Source of the DNA: an uncultured Muribaculaceae bacterium
GTDB lineage: Bacteria; Bacteroidota; Bacteroidia; Bacteroidales; Muribaculaceae
NCBI GenBank assembly: GCA_902494515.1
Contig: CABUTS010000030.1
Location: 1 to 31,465, forward strand
Direction: 5' to 3'
DNA length: 31,465 nt
Shown here in pieces: positions 22,616 to 30,523 of the stretch. Each line of letters starts with the position of its first letter. Positions within the stretch are counted from its first letter, which is position 1. Made by a program: the position numbers and the translations under genes. Below the pieces are notes generated by a model. It was not told the DNA's origin. It ran no database searches and worked only from the letters and a program-made list of their open reading frames with translations.

Positions 22616-24079
22616 ATGACACTAAAATCCATATCGGTTGCCGCGCTGCTCATGGCCGCGGGGATGTCGGCGGCTCAGGCGCAGCCGGCTCCCGAGCCCT
22701 ACGGACTAACCCCCAACGAACGCCAGCTTGAATGGTACGGCCGCGAAATCATCGCCTTTTTCCATTTCGGCATAAACACCTTCGAGAATTTCGTAAATGA
22801 GGGTGACGGCCGCGCCCCCGCCGCTATTTTCAACCCTACGGAACTCGACTGCCTGCAGTGGATGGAGACGCTGAAAAACGCCGGAATTCCCGCTGCGATC
22901 CTCACCGCCAAGCATGCCGACGGTTTCTGTCTCTGGCCCAGCCGATACACCGACTACTGCGTGAAGAACTCCGCATGGCGCAACGGCCGCGGCGACGTGG
23001 TCCGCGAATTCACCGACGCCTGCGAGGAATACGGCATCAAGGCCGGAATCTACCTCGGTCCACACGACCGCCACGAGCACCTGCGTCCCGACTACTCCAC
23101 CGACAAATACAAAACCTACTATTCCAACCAGTTGCGCGAACTGATGACCGGTTACGGGAAAGTCTGGGAGACATGGTGGGACGGCGCCGGTGCCGACGAA
23201 CTCACCACGCCGCTCTACACCGAGTGGTACGGCATCGTGCGCGCCGCGCAGCCCGACTGCGTGATTTTCGGCACGAAGAACTCTTATCCATTTGCCGACG
23301 TGCGCTGGATGGGCAACGAGGCCGGTGTCAGCGGCGCTCCCTGCTGGGCCACCACCGACTCCATAGCCATCCGCGACGAAGCCAACTACTACAATGCTCT
23401 GAACCAAGGTCTTAAAGAGGGCGACGCCTACATCCCGGCGGAGACCGACGTCTCCATCCGCCCCAGCTGGTTCTACCACCCCGAGGAGGACTGCCGCGTG
23501 AAGTCGGTGGCTGACCTCTGGGACATCTACTGCACCTCGGTCGGGCGCAACAGTGTGTTGCTGCTCAACCTTCCCCCCGACCGCCGCGGCCTGATCAGCT
23601 CCATCGACTCCGCGCGCGTGGCTACCCTCCGCCAGGGTATCGACGAAACTTTCTCGCATAACCTCCTGAAAGGTGCCAAGGTAACCGCCACGAACCTCCG
23701 CGGCCCGAAGTTCGCCCCCGAATTCCTCACCGACGACGACCAGTCCACCTACTACGCCGGCAAGGACGGCGTAGTGACCTCCGACATCACCTTCCGCCTG
23801 CGCCGCCCGGAGACCTTCGACTGCCTGATGCTCCGCGAGGTGATTCAGCTCGGCCAGCGCACCACCCGCTGGTGTGTTGAGTATTCCGATGACGGCAAAC
23901 ACTGGACCGTCATCCCCGAAACCGCCGAACTGCAGTCGGTCGGCAACAAATGGATTGTGCGCTTCGCCCCCGTGACGGCGCGCTACGTGCGCCTGCGCAT
24001 CCTCGGCGGCAACGCCACCCCGGCCCTCAACACCTTCGGTGTCTACAAACAGTCTGAACTGCTTAAATCAACAGTCTGA
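22616..24079 (+). CDS. Alpha-L-fucosidase, GH29 family, with F5/8-type C-terminal domain
   Basis: A 487-aa secreted enzyme removing alpha-linked fucose from glycans by a retaining mechanism. A signal peptide (about 1-22, VAALLMAAGMSAAQA) precedes the GH29 barrel: WYGREIIAFFHFGINTF (40-56), ILTAKHADGFCLWPS (95-109), and WETWWDGAGADE with the nucleophile Asp189. IPAETDVSIRPSWFYH follows, with Glu276 the likely acid/base. LLLNLPPDRRGLI closes the barrel. A discoidin-like domain (about 350-480, KHWTVIPETAEL, TARYVRLRILGG) resembles the two-domain GH29-B enzymes, which favour alpha-1,3/1,4 fucose. ATG 22616 is used; ATG 22541 would begin upstream of the -7 box and lacks a signal sequence. Transcribed with the GH2 gene 43 nt downstream. 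Confidence 0.95.
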   Translation: MTLKSISVAALLMAAGMSAAQAQPAPEPYGLTPNERQLEWYGREIIAFFHFGINTFENFVNEGDGRAPAAIFNPTELDCLQWMETLKNAGIPAAILTAKHADGFCLWPSRYTDYCVKNSAWRNGRGDVVREFTDACEEYGIKAGIYLGPHDRHEHLRPDYSTDKYKTYYSNQLRELMTGYGKVWETWWDGAGADELTTPLYTEWYGIVRAAQPDCVIFGTKNSYPFADVRWMGNEAGVSGAPCWATTDSIAIRDEANYYNALNQGLKEGDAYIPAETDVSIRPSWFYHPEEDCRVKSVADLWDIYCTSVGRNSVLLLNLPPDRRGLISSIDSARVATLRQGIDETFSHNLLKGAKVTATNLRGPKFAPEFLTDDDQSTYYAGKDGVVTSDITFRLRRPETFDCLMLREVIQLGQRTTRWCVEYSDDGKHWTVIPETAELQSVGNKWIVRFAPVTARYVRLRILGGNATPALNTFGVYKQSELLKSTV

Positions 24080-24114
24080 AATTCTTAAATCAACAGTCTG
24101 AAATTCTTAAATCC
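24049..24114 (+). repeat. Three tandem 22-bp repeats across the fucosidase stop codon
   Basis: Units 24049-24070, 24071-24092 and 24093-24114 each begin ACAGTCTGAA. The last two differ at one base, and the first differs at three. The first unit is coding, the second contains the TGA at 24077-24079, and the third ends 8 nt before the GH2 start codon. Confidence 0.9.
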
Positions 24115-24122
24115 AATACATA

Positions 24123-27100
24123 ATGTCACTTTTACATCCGACCAAACTCTTCAAAGCCTTATGCCTGGGAGCAGCACTCCTGCTCGGAGCCGTCACGGCG
24201 CACGCCGACAAGATTGTACCCGGCCGCAATTATGTGATCAAGAGCCCCACCGGGCTTGTGCTCGACTCGCAGGAGAGCTTTTCTCCCGGCGCCAAAATAT
24301 TCCTCGCCAAACCCCTGAAGGATAAAGAATCGCAGGTATGGCAGTTCGTAGAGATTGACAAGGCGAAGGGTGTCTACGCCATCATCTCCCCCCTCTCGTC
24401 GCTGGCCATCGACAACGGTAACGCCCCCACGCCGGGCAGCGGTGCCCTCCAGTGGTCGCTCGACCCCAACAACGCCAACCAGCAGTGGCTCGTAATCCTC
24501 AACGACGACGGCAGCTATACATTCACCGGCAACGGCAACAGCCTCTCCCTCTCCACCACCGACGCCCCGCAATTCGGCGAGCCGCTGATCCAGCAGCCCG
24601 CCACCTCCGCAGCCCAGCGCTGGGAGGTCGTGGCCTCCAATCTCAAAGTGATGCCTGAGGCTGCCAAAACCAAGAGCGACTACGACTGGGAGAACCAGCA
24701 CGTCATCGGAATCAACAAGGAGCCTGCTTTCGCCACCTTCATCCCCTTCGCCGATGCCGCCGAGATGAAGGCTGACCCCACTTACGCCAAGCCCTGGCTC
24801 CGCACCACCTCGAGCCGCTATATGCTCCTGAACGGCCAGTGGAAATTCAACTGGGTGAAGGCTCCCGAGGAGCGTCCGAAGGATTTCTACAAGCCCGGCT
24901 ACGACGTCAGCGCCTGGAACGACATCACCGTCCCCTCCAACTGGGAGATGCTCGGCTACGGCACACCCATCTACACCAACATCACCTATCCTTTCCGCAA
25001 CAATCCCCCCTTCATCCAGGGTCAGCGCGGCTACACCGTAGAGAAGGAACCCAACGCCGTCGGCTCGTACCGCCGCGACTTCACCCTCCCCGCCGGCTGG
25101 GCCGACAAGGAGGTCTACATCACCTTCGAGGGGTGTTACAGCGCCTTCTACCTATGGGTCAACGGCAAGAAGGTCGGCTACAGCCAGGGCCCGACAACCG
25201 ATGCCCGCTTCGACATCACCAAATATGTGCGTCCCGGCAAGAATATAGTGGCCGTGGAGGTTTACCGCTGGAGCGACGGCAGCTATCTCGAGGACCAGGA
25301 TATGTTCCGCATGAGCGGCATATACCGCGACGTATATCTGTCGGCCTCCCCCCGCACCCATCTGCGCGACCTGAAGCTCACCGATGAACTTTCGCCCCGC
25401 TACGACCGCGCCATGCTGACCGTGGCCGCCAAGGTCGCCAACCGCGGCAAGAAGGCTGATGCCGCCGCCATGCGCGCCACTATCTCCGACGCCGCAGGCC
25501 GTCAGATCCGCACCGCAACCACCTCCCTGACCCCAATGCCGAAAGGCTCCGAAAAGACACTCTCCGCCCAGCTTTCGCTCCGCGACCCGAAGCTCTGGAG
25601 CGCCGAAGACCCCAACCTCTACACCGTAGACATCGAGCTGCTCGACGCCGACGGCAACGTAACCGAGGCCACTTCCCAGAAGTACGGTTTCCGCACCGTC
25701 GAAATCAAGGATAACAAGGTGTATATCAACGGTATGCTGACCTACTTCAAGGGCACCAACCACCACGATGTGCACCCCCGTCTGGGCAAGGCTGTACCCG
25801 TGGAAACCATGATCGAGGATATCCTGCTGTTCAAGCGCAACAACATCAACACCCTGCGCACCAGCCACTACCCGAAGGACCCCAAGATGTATGCCCTGCT
25901 CGACTATTACGGCATCTACGTGATGGACGAGGCCGACCAGGAGTGCCACGGCAACCACTCGCTGACCAACAATCCCGAGTGGCGCGAAGCCTTCGTTGAC
26001 CGCGCCGTCCGCATGGCCGAGCGCGACAAGAACCACCCCTCGGTAATCTTCTGGAGTCTCGGCAACGAGAGCGGCGGCGGATGCAACGCCGTGGCCGAGC
26101 GCGACGCTATCCGCGCCATCGACCCCTCGCGCCCCATCCACTACGAGGGGATGAACGAAGTCGCCGACATGGATTCCCGCATGTACCCCTCGATCAGCAG
26201 TATGATCGAGTCGGACCGCAACGGCAATCAGAAGCCCTTCTTCCTCTGCGAATATGACCACGCCATGGGCAACTCCATCGGCAATCTCGACCGCTACTGG
26301 GAATATATCCCCCGCTCGGAGCGCATGATCGGCGGCTGCATCTGGGACTGGGTGGATCAGGCACTCAACAAGCACGGCGAACCCGACACCAACTATTATT
26401 ACGGCGGCGGTTTCGGCGACACTCCCAACGACAATGACTTCTGCTGCAACGGTATCGTTACCGTCGACCGCAAGGTAACCCCCAAGCTGCAGGAGGTAAA
26501 GAGCGTATATCAGTACATCCGTTTCTCCCTCAATGATTCCAACAGCGTGTCGCTGCAGAACGGCTACAATGTCTATAATCTCTCCGACTTCAACCTCCGC
26601 TACGAAATCAAGAAGGACGGCGAAGTCATCAGCACCGAAACTTTCGGTCTGCCCGACTGCAAGCCTACCGAAAACCGCTCCATCGCCATCCCCATGGCCA
26701 GGTATCTCACCGACCCCGCTGCCGAATATTTCATCAACCTCGAGGTGCTGACCAAGGAGCCTTCGATCTGGGCCGACGCCGGTCATGTCGTCGCCTCCGC
26801 CCAGCTCCCCCTCCAGAGTAAATACACCCCCGCACCCGTAGCCCACCATGGGCTAATGAGTCTCTCCGTCGACGCCGGCGGCAAGCGCCTGTCGCTCTCC
26901 GGCGACGGCTGGAACATGGCCTTCGACAAGACAACCGGCCGCCTCAACAGTCTGGTTTACAACGGCAAGGAGATGATTCACCAGGGCGCAGGTCCCGAGC
27001 TTTACACCTACCGCTCCATCAATAACGAGCCCCGCGGCTACAGCCCCTACAACTTCACCCTCAAGGAGTTTACCGACACACTCGATGTCTCAGCCAATAA

Positions 27101-27704
27101 GGCCGTTATCACAGCACGTCTTGTCGCCGACAATGGCGATGCCTCCGTGCCCTACAAGGTAACCTACACCGTTTACCCCGACGGCACCATGGATGTAGCC
27201 GCCAGCTACACCACCCCCGCCGAAGGTTCCCTGCGCCGCCTGGGTCTGCGCAGCATGCTCGACCCCTCGCTCGAACAGATTGAATGGTATGGCCGCGGCC
27301 CCGTCGAGAACTATCCCGACCGCCGCTCCGCCGCTTTCGTCGGCCGCTACGAATCGACCGTCGACGGCATGACCGAAGGCTACGTACGTCCGCAGAGCAT
27401 GGGTACCCGCACCGACGCCCGCTGGCTGACACTCGCCGACGCCGACGGCAACGGCCTGAAAATTACCGCCATCGACGGTAACCTCGACTTCACCGTCCTC
27501 CACTACACCGACGAAGGCCTCTGGGCTCAGAAGTATGTTCAGGACCTCCCGAAAGCCCGCATCCCCGCCGTAGTCCTCAACACCGACTGCGTCAGCCGCG
27601 GTCTGGGCAGCGCCAGCTGCGGCCCCGGTCCTCTCGAGGAGTTCAAAATCCCCGCCTCCACCACCTTCTCCCACACCCTCCGCATAACCCCCCTGAAACG
27701 CTGA
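24123..27704 (+). CDS. GH2 beta-galactosidase (LacZ-like) with N-terminal beta-trefoil domain
   Basis: A 1193-aa secreted glycosidase. A signal peptide (about 1-28) is followed by a ricin-type beta-trefoil (about 29-172) with three Q-x-W motifs (QVW 71-73, QQW 120-122, QRW 165-167), a lectin/CBM13-like fold. The GH2 sugar-binding jelly roll comes next (about 195-415, LNGQWKFNW, WEMLGYGTPIYTNITYPF). The immunoglobulin-like and TIM-barrel domains follow, with FKGTNHHD, acid/base Glu649 (WSLGNESGGG) and nucleophile Glu710 (FFLCEYDHAMGNS). The C-terminal Bgal small-chain domain covers about 915-1190 (WYGRGPVENYPDRR, GPGPL). It should release terminal beta-galactose after the partner fucosidase uncaps it. 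It has the length of LacZ plus the extra lectin-like domain. The terminator at 27731 ends the pair. Confidence 0.96.
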   Translation: MSLLHPTKLFKALCLGAALLLGAVTAHADKIVPGRNYVIKSPTGLVLDSQESFSPGAKIFLAKPLKDKESQVWQFVEIDKAKGVYAIISPLSSLAIDNGNAPTPGSGALQWSLDPNNANQQWLVILNDDGSYTFTGNGNSLSLSTTDAPQFGEPLIQQPATSAAQRWEVVASNLKVMPEAAKTKSDYDWENQHVIGINKEPAFATFIPFADAAEMKADPTYAKPWLRTTSSRYMLLNGQWKFNWVKAPEERPKDFYKPGYDVSAWNDITVPSNWEMLGYGTPIYTNITYPFRNNPPFIQGQRGYTVEKEPNAVGSYRRDFTLPAGWADKEVYITFEGCYSAFYLWVNGKKVGYSQGPTTDARFDITKYVRPGKNIVAVEVYRWSDGSYLEDQDMFRMSGIYRDVYLSASPRTHLRDLKLTDELSPRYDRAMLTVAAKVANRGKKADAAAMRATISDAAGRQIRTATTSLTPMPKGSEKTLSAQLSLRDPKLWSAEDPNLYTVDIELLDADGNVTEATSQKYGFRTVEIKDNKVYINGMLTYFKGTNHHDVHPRLGKAVPVETMIEDILLFKRNNINTLRTSHYPKDPKMYALLDYYGIYVMDEADQECHGNHSLTNNPEWREAFVDRAVRMAERDKNHPSVIFWSLGNESGGGCNAVAERDAIRAIDPSRPIHYEGMNEVADMDSRMYPSISSMIESDRNGNQKPFFLCEYDHAMGNSIGNLDRYWEYIPRSERMIGGCIWDWVDQALNKHGEPDTNYYYGGGFGDTPNDNDFCCNGIVTVDRKVTPKLQEVKSVYQYIRFSLNDSNSVSLQNGYNVYNLSDFNLRYEIKKDGEVISTETFGLPDCKPTENRSIAIPMARYLTDPAAEYFINLEVLTKEPSIWADAGHVVASAQLPLQSKYTPAPVAHHGLMSLSVDAGGKRLSLSGDGWNMAFDKTTGRLNSLVYNGKEMIHQGAGPELYTYRSINNEPRGYSPYNFTLKEFTDTLDVSANKAVITARLVADNGDASVPYKVTYTVYPDGTMDVAASYTTPAEGSLRRLGLRSMLDPSLEQIEWYGRGPVENYPDRRSAAFVGRYESTVDGMTEGYVRPQSMGTRTDARWLTLADADGNGLKITAIDGNLDFTVLHYTDEGLWAQKYVQDLPKARIPAVVLNTDCVSRGLGSASCGPGPLEEFKIPASTTFSHTLRITPLKR

Positions 27705-27730
27705 TAACCATCCGCACTCATAACCTACGG

Positions 27731-27765
27731 CTGGCCGGCAGGGAATTTGCCGGCCAGACGTTTTT
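27731..27765 (+). terminator. Intrinsic terminator of the fucosidase-galactosidase operon
   Basis: CTGGCCGGCA (27731-27740) pairs perfectly with 27748-27757 across a 7-nt loop, followed by ACG and five T. Confidence 0.88.
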
Positions 27766-27785
27766 ATTCTCCAGGCCGGGGATGT

Positions 27786-27825
27786 TTTTTGCTCCCCACC
27801 GGGCTGCTTTTTGCTCCCCACCGGG
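27786..27825 (+). repeat. 18-bp direct repeat downstream of the GH2 terminator
   Basis: TTTTTGCTCCCCACCGGG at 27786-27803 recurs exactly at 27808-27825, a 22-bp period, in the gap before the SemiSWEET gene. Confidence 0.88.
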
Positions 27826-27891
27826 GTAGTGAATCAACTTTTTGCCCCTGCAAAACATTATTATATATATGTAAGATAAAATCTCATAACC

Positions 27892-28182
27892 ATGGATCAC
27901 GTAATGTTATTCAATCTTTTCGGCTATGCCGCAACCATCTGCATGGTCTTCGGTTATCTTCCGCAGGCCATACGGACCATCCGCACCCGCAAGACCGACG
28001 ATATCGCCCTCCCGACTTTCATGCTCCTCGGCCTGGGCTCCGTGTTTTTCGTAGTCCAGGGATTCATGAGCAACCCGCTGAACTGGCCGTTGATCATCGC
28101 CAACACCATCACCACGGTCTGCTCCGTGATTGTCTTCGGCATCAAAATCCAGAACGATTACCGCAAAAACCACAAAAAATAG
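27892..28182 (+). CDS. SemiSWEET-like PQ-loop sugar transporter
   Basis: A 96-aa three-helix membrane protein. Helix 1 ends in the PQ-loop motif GYLPQAIRTIRTRKTDDIALPTF (Pro24-Gln25). Helices 2 and 3 follow (MLLGLGSVFFVVQGFM; WPLIIANTITTVCSVIVFGIKI) with the conserved Asn in helix 3. SemiSWEETs work as dimers and move mono- or disaccharides down their gradient. ATG 27892 begins the first helix. It follows the glycosidase operon but is separated by a strong terminator and lies before a separate promoter at 28265, so it is probably its own unit. A role with the sugars released by the GH29/GH2 pair is plausible but unproven. Confidence 0.88.
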   Translation: MDHVMLFNLFGYAATICMVFGYLPQAIRTIRTRKTDDIALPTFMLLGLGSVFFVVQGFMSNPLNWPLIIANTITTVCSVIVFGIKIQNDYRKNHKK

Positions 28183-28264
28183 CCTGATTCAGCCCCATAT
28201 ACTGCTCTAAATAGCCGGAATCAGCCCCTTGTAGCGCGCCAAATTCGCCGCTTTCCAACTTTTT

Positions 28265-28296
28265 TTTGCTCATTTGAGCGGAAACTGCTAACTTTG
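28265..28296 (+). promoter_or_regulatory. Consensus promoter of the ATP-grasp/lipid operon
   Basis: TTTG (28265-28268), 20 nt, then TAACTTTG (28289-28296). Transcription should begin near 28300, about 20 nt before ATG 28320. Confidence 0.8.
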
Positions 28297-28319
28297 CAAA
28301 TTGGAAAAGCAATTTTGCC

Positions 28320-29162
28320 ATGGCAACTACGAAAATAGCCGCAATCATGCGTGCCGGAGCATTCTCTCCAAACCATGTCGGAAACGACGCCACGATTCTC
28401 AACACCGTGGCCGACCAGTTGCGCAAACGTGGCTGCGAGGTGCACACATACTCCGAGGAGCAGTTCTGCTCCGGCGAGGTCACCGAACCCGTAATCATAA
28501 ATATGTGTCGCGAGCGCCGCTCCACCGACCTCCTGCAGCAGCTCGAGGACGAAGGTAAGCTCGTGATCAACTCCGGTTACGGCATCGAAAACTGCATCCG
28601 CGAGCGCCAGGCGCGCATACTCCTGGGCTCGAATATCCCTTATCCCCAGAGCATTATCGTGGCTACCGACGAGGTGGTCAAGCAGCGCCTCCAGAAGCTC
28701 GGCATCAGCCAGTGCTGGATTAAGCGCGGCGACTTCCACGCCCAGCACGCCGAGGATGTCAGCTACGTCCGCACCCCCGCCGAGGCTCAGGATGTGCTCC
28801 AGGAATATTTTCTGCGCGGCTTCAAGCGGGCCGTTATCTCGCGCCATCTCCCCGGCAAGCTCGTGAAGTTCTACGGCGTTACCGGAACCCCGTTTTTCAC
28901 CTGGTTCCGCCCCTACGAGCCCGAACCCATAAACCTGCGCGACGACCTCGACCGCGCCACCGACCGCGAGCTCAAAGACCTCTGTGGCCGCGCAGCCCGC
29001 GAGCTGAACCTCATGGTCTTCGGCGGCGAATGTATCCAGGCCGACGACGGCTCCCTGACAATCATCGACTTCAACGACTGGCCCAGCTTCTCGACCTGCC
29101 GGGCCGAAGCCGCCACGAACATCGCCAAGGCAGTCATGGCCGAAATCAAGAACCGCAAATGA
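28320..29162 (+). CDS. ATP-grasp domain protein
   Basis: A 280-aa protein with an ATP-grasp plan and no recognised specific substrate. The N-terminal part (1-100) is a Rossmann-like pre-ATP-grasp domain. The nucleotide-binding part has CWIKRGDFH (Lys135) and AVISRHLPGKLVKFYGV. The metal/ATP site GGECIQADDGSLTIIDFNDWPSF supplies Glu237, Asp250 and Asn252. ATP-grasp enzymes join a carboxylate to an amine or thiol through an acyl-phosphate. No signal peptide is present, so it is cytosolic. Its TGA overlaps the ATG of the GtrA-like gene (ATGA), and two further lipid-type membrane genes follow, so it probably modifies a lipid head-group or envelope precursor. That role is inferred only from context. 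Confidence 0.82.
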   Translation: MATTKIAAIMRAGAFSPNHVGNDATILNTVADQLRKRGCEVHTYSEEQFCSGEVTEPVIINMCRERRSTDLLQQLEDEGKLVINSGYGIENCIRERQARILLGSNIPYPQSIIVATDEVVKQRLQKLGISQCWIKRGDFHAQHAEDVSYVRTPAEAQDVLQEYFLRGFKRAVISRHLPGKLVKFYGVTGTPFFTWFRPYEPEPINLRDDLDRATDRELKDLCGRAARELNLMVFGGECIQADDGSLTIIDFNDWPSFSTCRAEAATNIAKAVMAEIKNRK

Positions 29163-29797
29163 GCATCAAACATCTGGCATCGAAAGTTGGCGACAAATTC
29201 ATGCACGGGAAAGGCATCTTCACCTTCCTGCGCTCCTCCGTCTCCTCCCAGATTGCTTCATGGACCGACATGGGGGTCTGTTTCATCTTCTACGCCTGGG
29301 TATTCCACGCCATGGGAACCCACCCGCTGCGAAGCTTCATCTCCACAGCCATCGGTCTGGTCTGCGGCGGCATCGTAAACTGCATCGTAAACTATAAGTT
29401 CACCTTTCAGGTCAAGGGAATCAACGTCAAGGCCGTAGCCGTCAAATACCTGATTATCTGGGCCGGCTCGTTCATCCTCAACCTCGGCGGCACCACCCTC
29501 CTGGAGCAGGCTATCCACCATATGCCCTTCATCGAGCGCTCCCATTGGATCCGCCCCGACGGCGTCTACGCCTTCGCCCGACTCTCGGTGTCGCTCATCG
29601 TGTCGCTGGCCTGGAACTTCCTGCTGCAGAAAAACTTCGTTTATAAAGTAACAAAGTTCGACCCGGTGGCCATCCGCCTGGTCGACGCCATAACATTCCA
29701 CCGTAAAAAATCCGCTGCCACAGCTCCGTCCCCGGCCGCTCCCGAAACCGAAGCCCCTGACAGCTCACAAAATCAGAATAACGTCAGCTCCAAATGA
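29159..29797 (+). CDS. GtrA-like family integral membrane protein
   Basis: A 212-aa protein starting at ATG 29159, which overlaps the stop of the ATP-grasp gene. Four hydrophobic helices (about 33-52, 60-80, 95-115 and 140-160) match the GtrA/DPMS topology. RSSVSSQIASWTDMGVCFIFY and NCIVNYKFTF match the family's first helix and the conserved N-Y-x-F segment before the central loop. Such proteins flip or help transfer polyprenyl-linked sugars, or assist lipid glycosylation. The C-terminal 30 residues are a hydrophilic Ala/Pro/Glu/Gln tail. The next gene starts inside this gene's stop (ATGA at 29794), indicating coupled translation. Confidence 0.85.
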   Translation: MSIKHLASKVGDKFMHGKGIFTFLRSSVSSQIASWTDMGVCFIFYAWVFHAMGTHPLRSFISTAIGLVCGGIVNCIVNYKFTFQVKGINVKAVAVKYLIIWAGSFILNLGGTTLLEQAIHHMPFIERSHWIRPDGVYAFARLSVSLIVSLAWNFLLQKNFVYKVTKFDPVAIRLVDAITFHRKKSAATAPSPAAPETEAPDSSQNQNNVSSK

Positions 29798-30489
29798 TAG
29801 GAAAGAACACGTTCAAGAAAAAACGCGACGGACTCCAGCAGGGTATCTACTTCATCATCAACCCCTTCGTCAAGTTTCTGATCCGCATCGGTTTCACACC
29901 CAACATGGTCACAACCGTAGGCCTGTTAGGCAACATCGCCGCCGCAGCCCTCATCGCCTGGGCAGGCTATGAAGCGCAGGCCGACCCGGCCCACCTCCGC
30001 TTCGACCTCATCACCTGGGGTGGCGCCGTGATGATTCTTTTCTCGCTCTTCGACATGCTCGACGGCCAGGTCGCCCGCCTCGGCAACATGGTAACCCGCT
30101 TCGGAGCCCTCTACGACTCGGTGCTCGACCGCTACTGCGAACTGCTGAACCTCGGCGCGCTCTCCTACTTCCTCATCGAGGCCGGCTACCCCGTCGGCGC
30201 CCTCATCACCTTCGTGGCGCTCGTCGGTTCGGTGATGGTCAGCTACGTCCGCGCCCGCGCCGAAGGTGTGGGGCTGGAATGTAAAGTCGGCTTCATGCAG
30301 CGCCCTGAGCGCGTGGTGGTTACCGTCCTCGGCTGCCTCGCCTGCGGCATCATCGGCCTGACAGCGCCCAACAGCGCCAACGTAGCCATGACAGTGCTGA
30401 TCATCTGCATGGCCGTCATCGCCCTCTTCGCCAACATCACCGCCTTCGCCCGCGTCGGCGTCTGCCGCAAAGGCCTCTCCGGCAAATAA
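29794..30489 (+). CDS. CDP-alcohol phosphatidyltransferase
   Basis: A 231-aa polytopic membrane enzyme that joins a CDP-linked lipid to an alcohol acceptor. The complete signature D-x2-D-G-x2-A-R-x8-G-x3-D-x3-D is present: Asp87, Asp90, Gly91, Ala94, Arg95, Gly104, Asp108, Asp112 (FDMLDGQVARLG...FGALYDSVLD). These residues bind Mg and the CDP group, and the last Asp is the catalytic base. Substrate is not fixed by the motif. A following Aur1-like PAP2 gene makes inositol phosphate (phosphatidylinositol phosphate synthase, as described in Bacteroides) a reasonable guess; glycerol-phosphate or serine are alternatives. It begins in ATGA overlap with the GtrA-like gene and ends 34 nt before the PAP2 gene. 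Confidence 0.9.
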   Translation: MIGKNTFKKKRDGLQQGIYFIINPFVKFLIRIGFTPNMVTTVGLLGNIAAAALIAWAGYEAQADPAHLRFDLITWGGAVMILFSLFDMLDGQVARLGNMVTRFGALYDSVLDRYCELLNLGALSYFLIEAGYPVGALITFVALVGSVMVSYVRARAEGVGLECKVGFMQRPERVVVTVLGCLACGIIGLTAPNSANVAMTVLIICMAVIALFANITAFARVGVCRKGLSGK

Positions 30490-30523
30490 ACCCGCCATTT
30501 AATTTTCCCAAAACCAGCCTTCT

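Noticed and set aside
25152..26849. 565-codon open frame on the minus strand inside the GH2 gene
   Set aside because: It is antisense to conserved catalytic GH2 sequence. Its Val/Gly/Ala/His-rich composition is that of an antisense shadow of a high-GC gene, and it shows no family motif.
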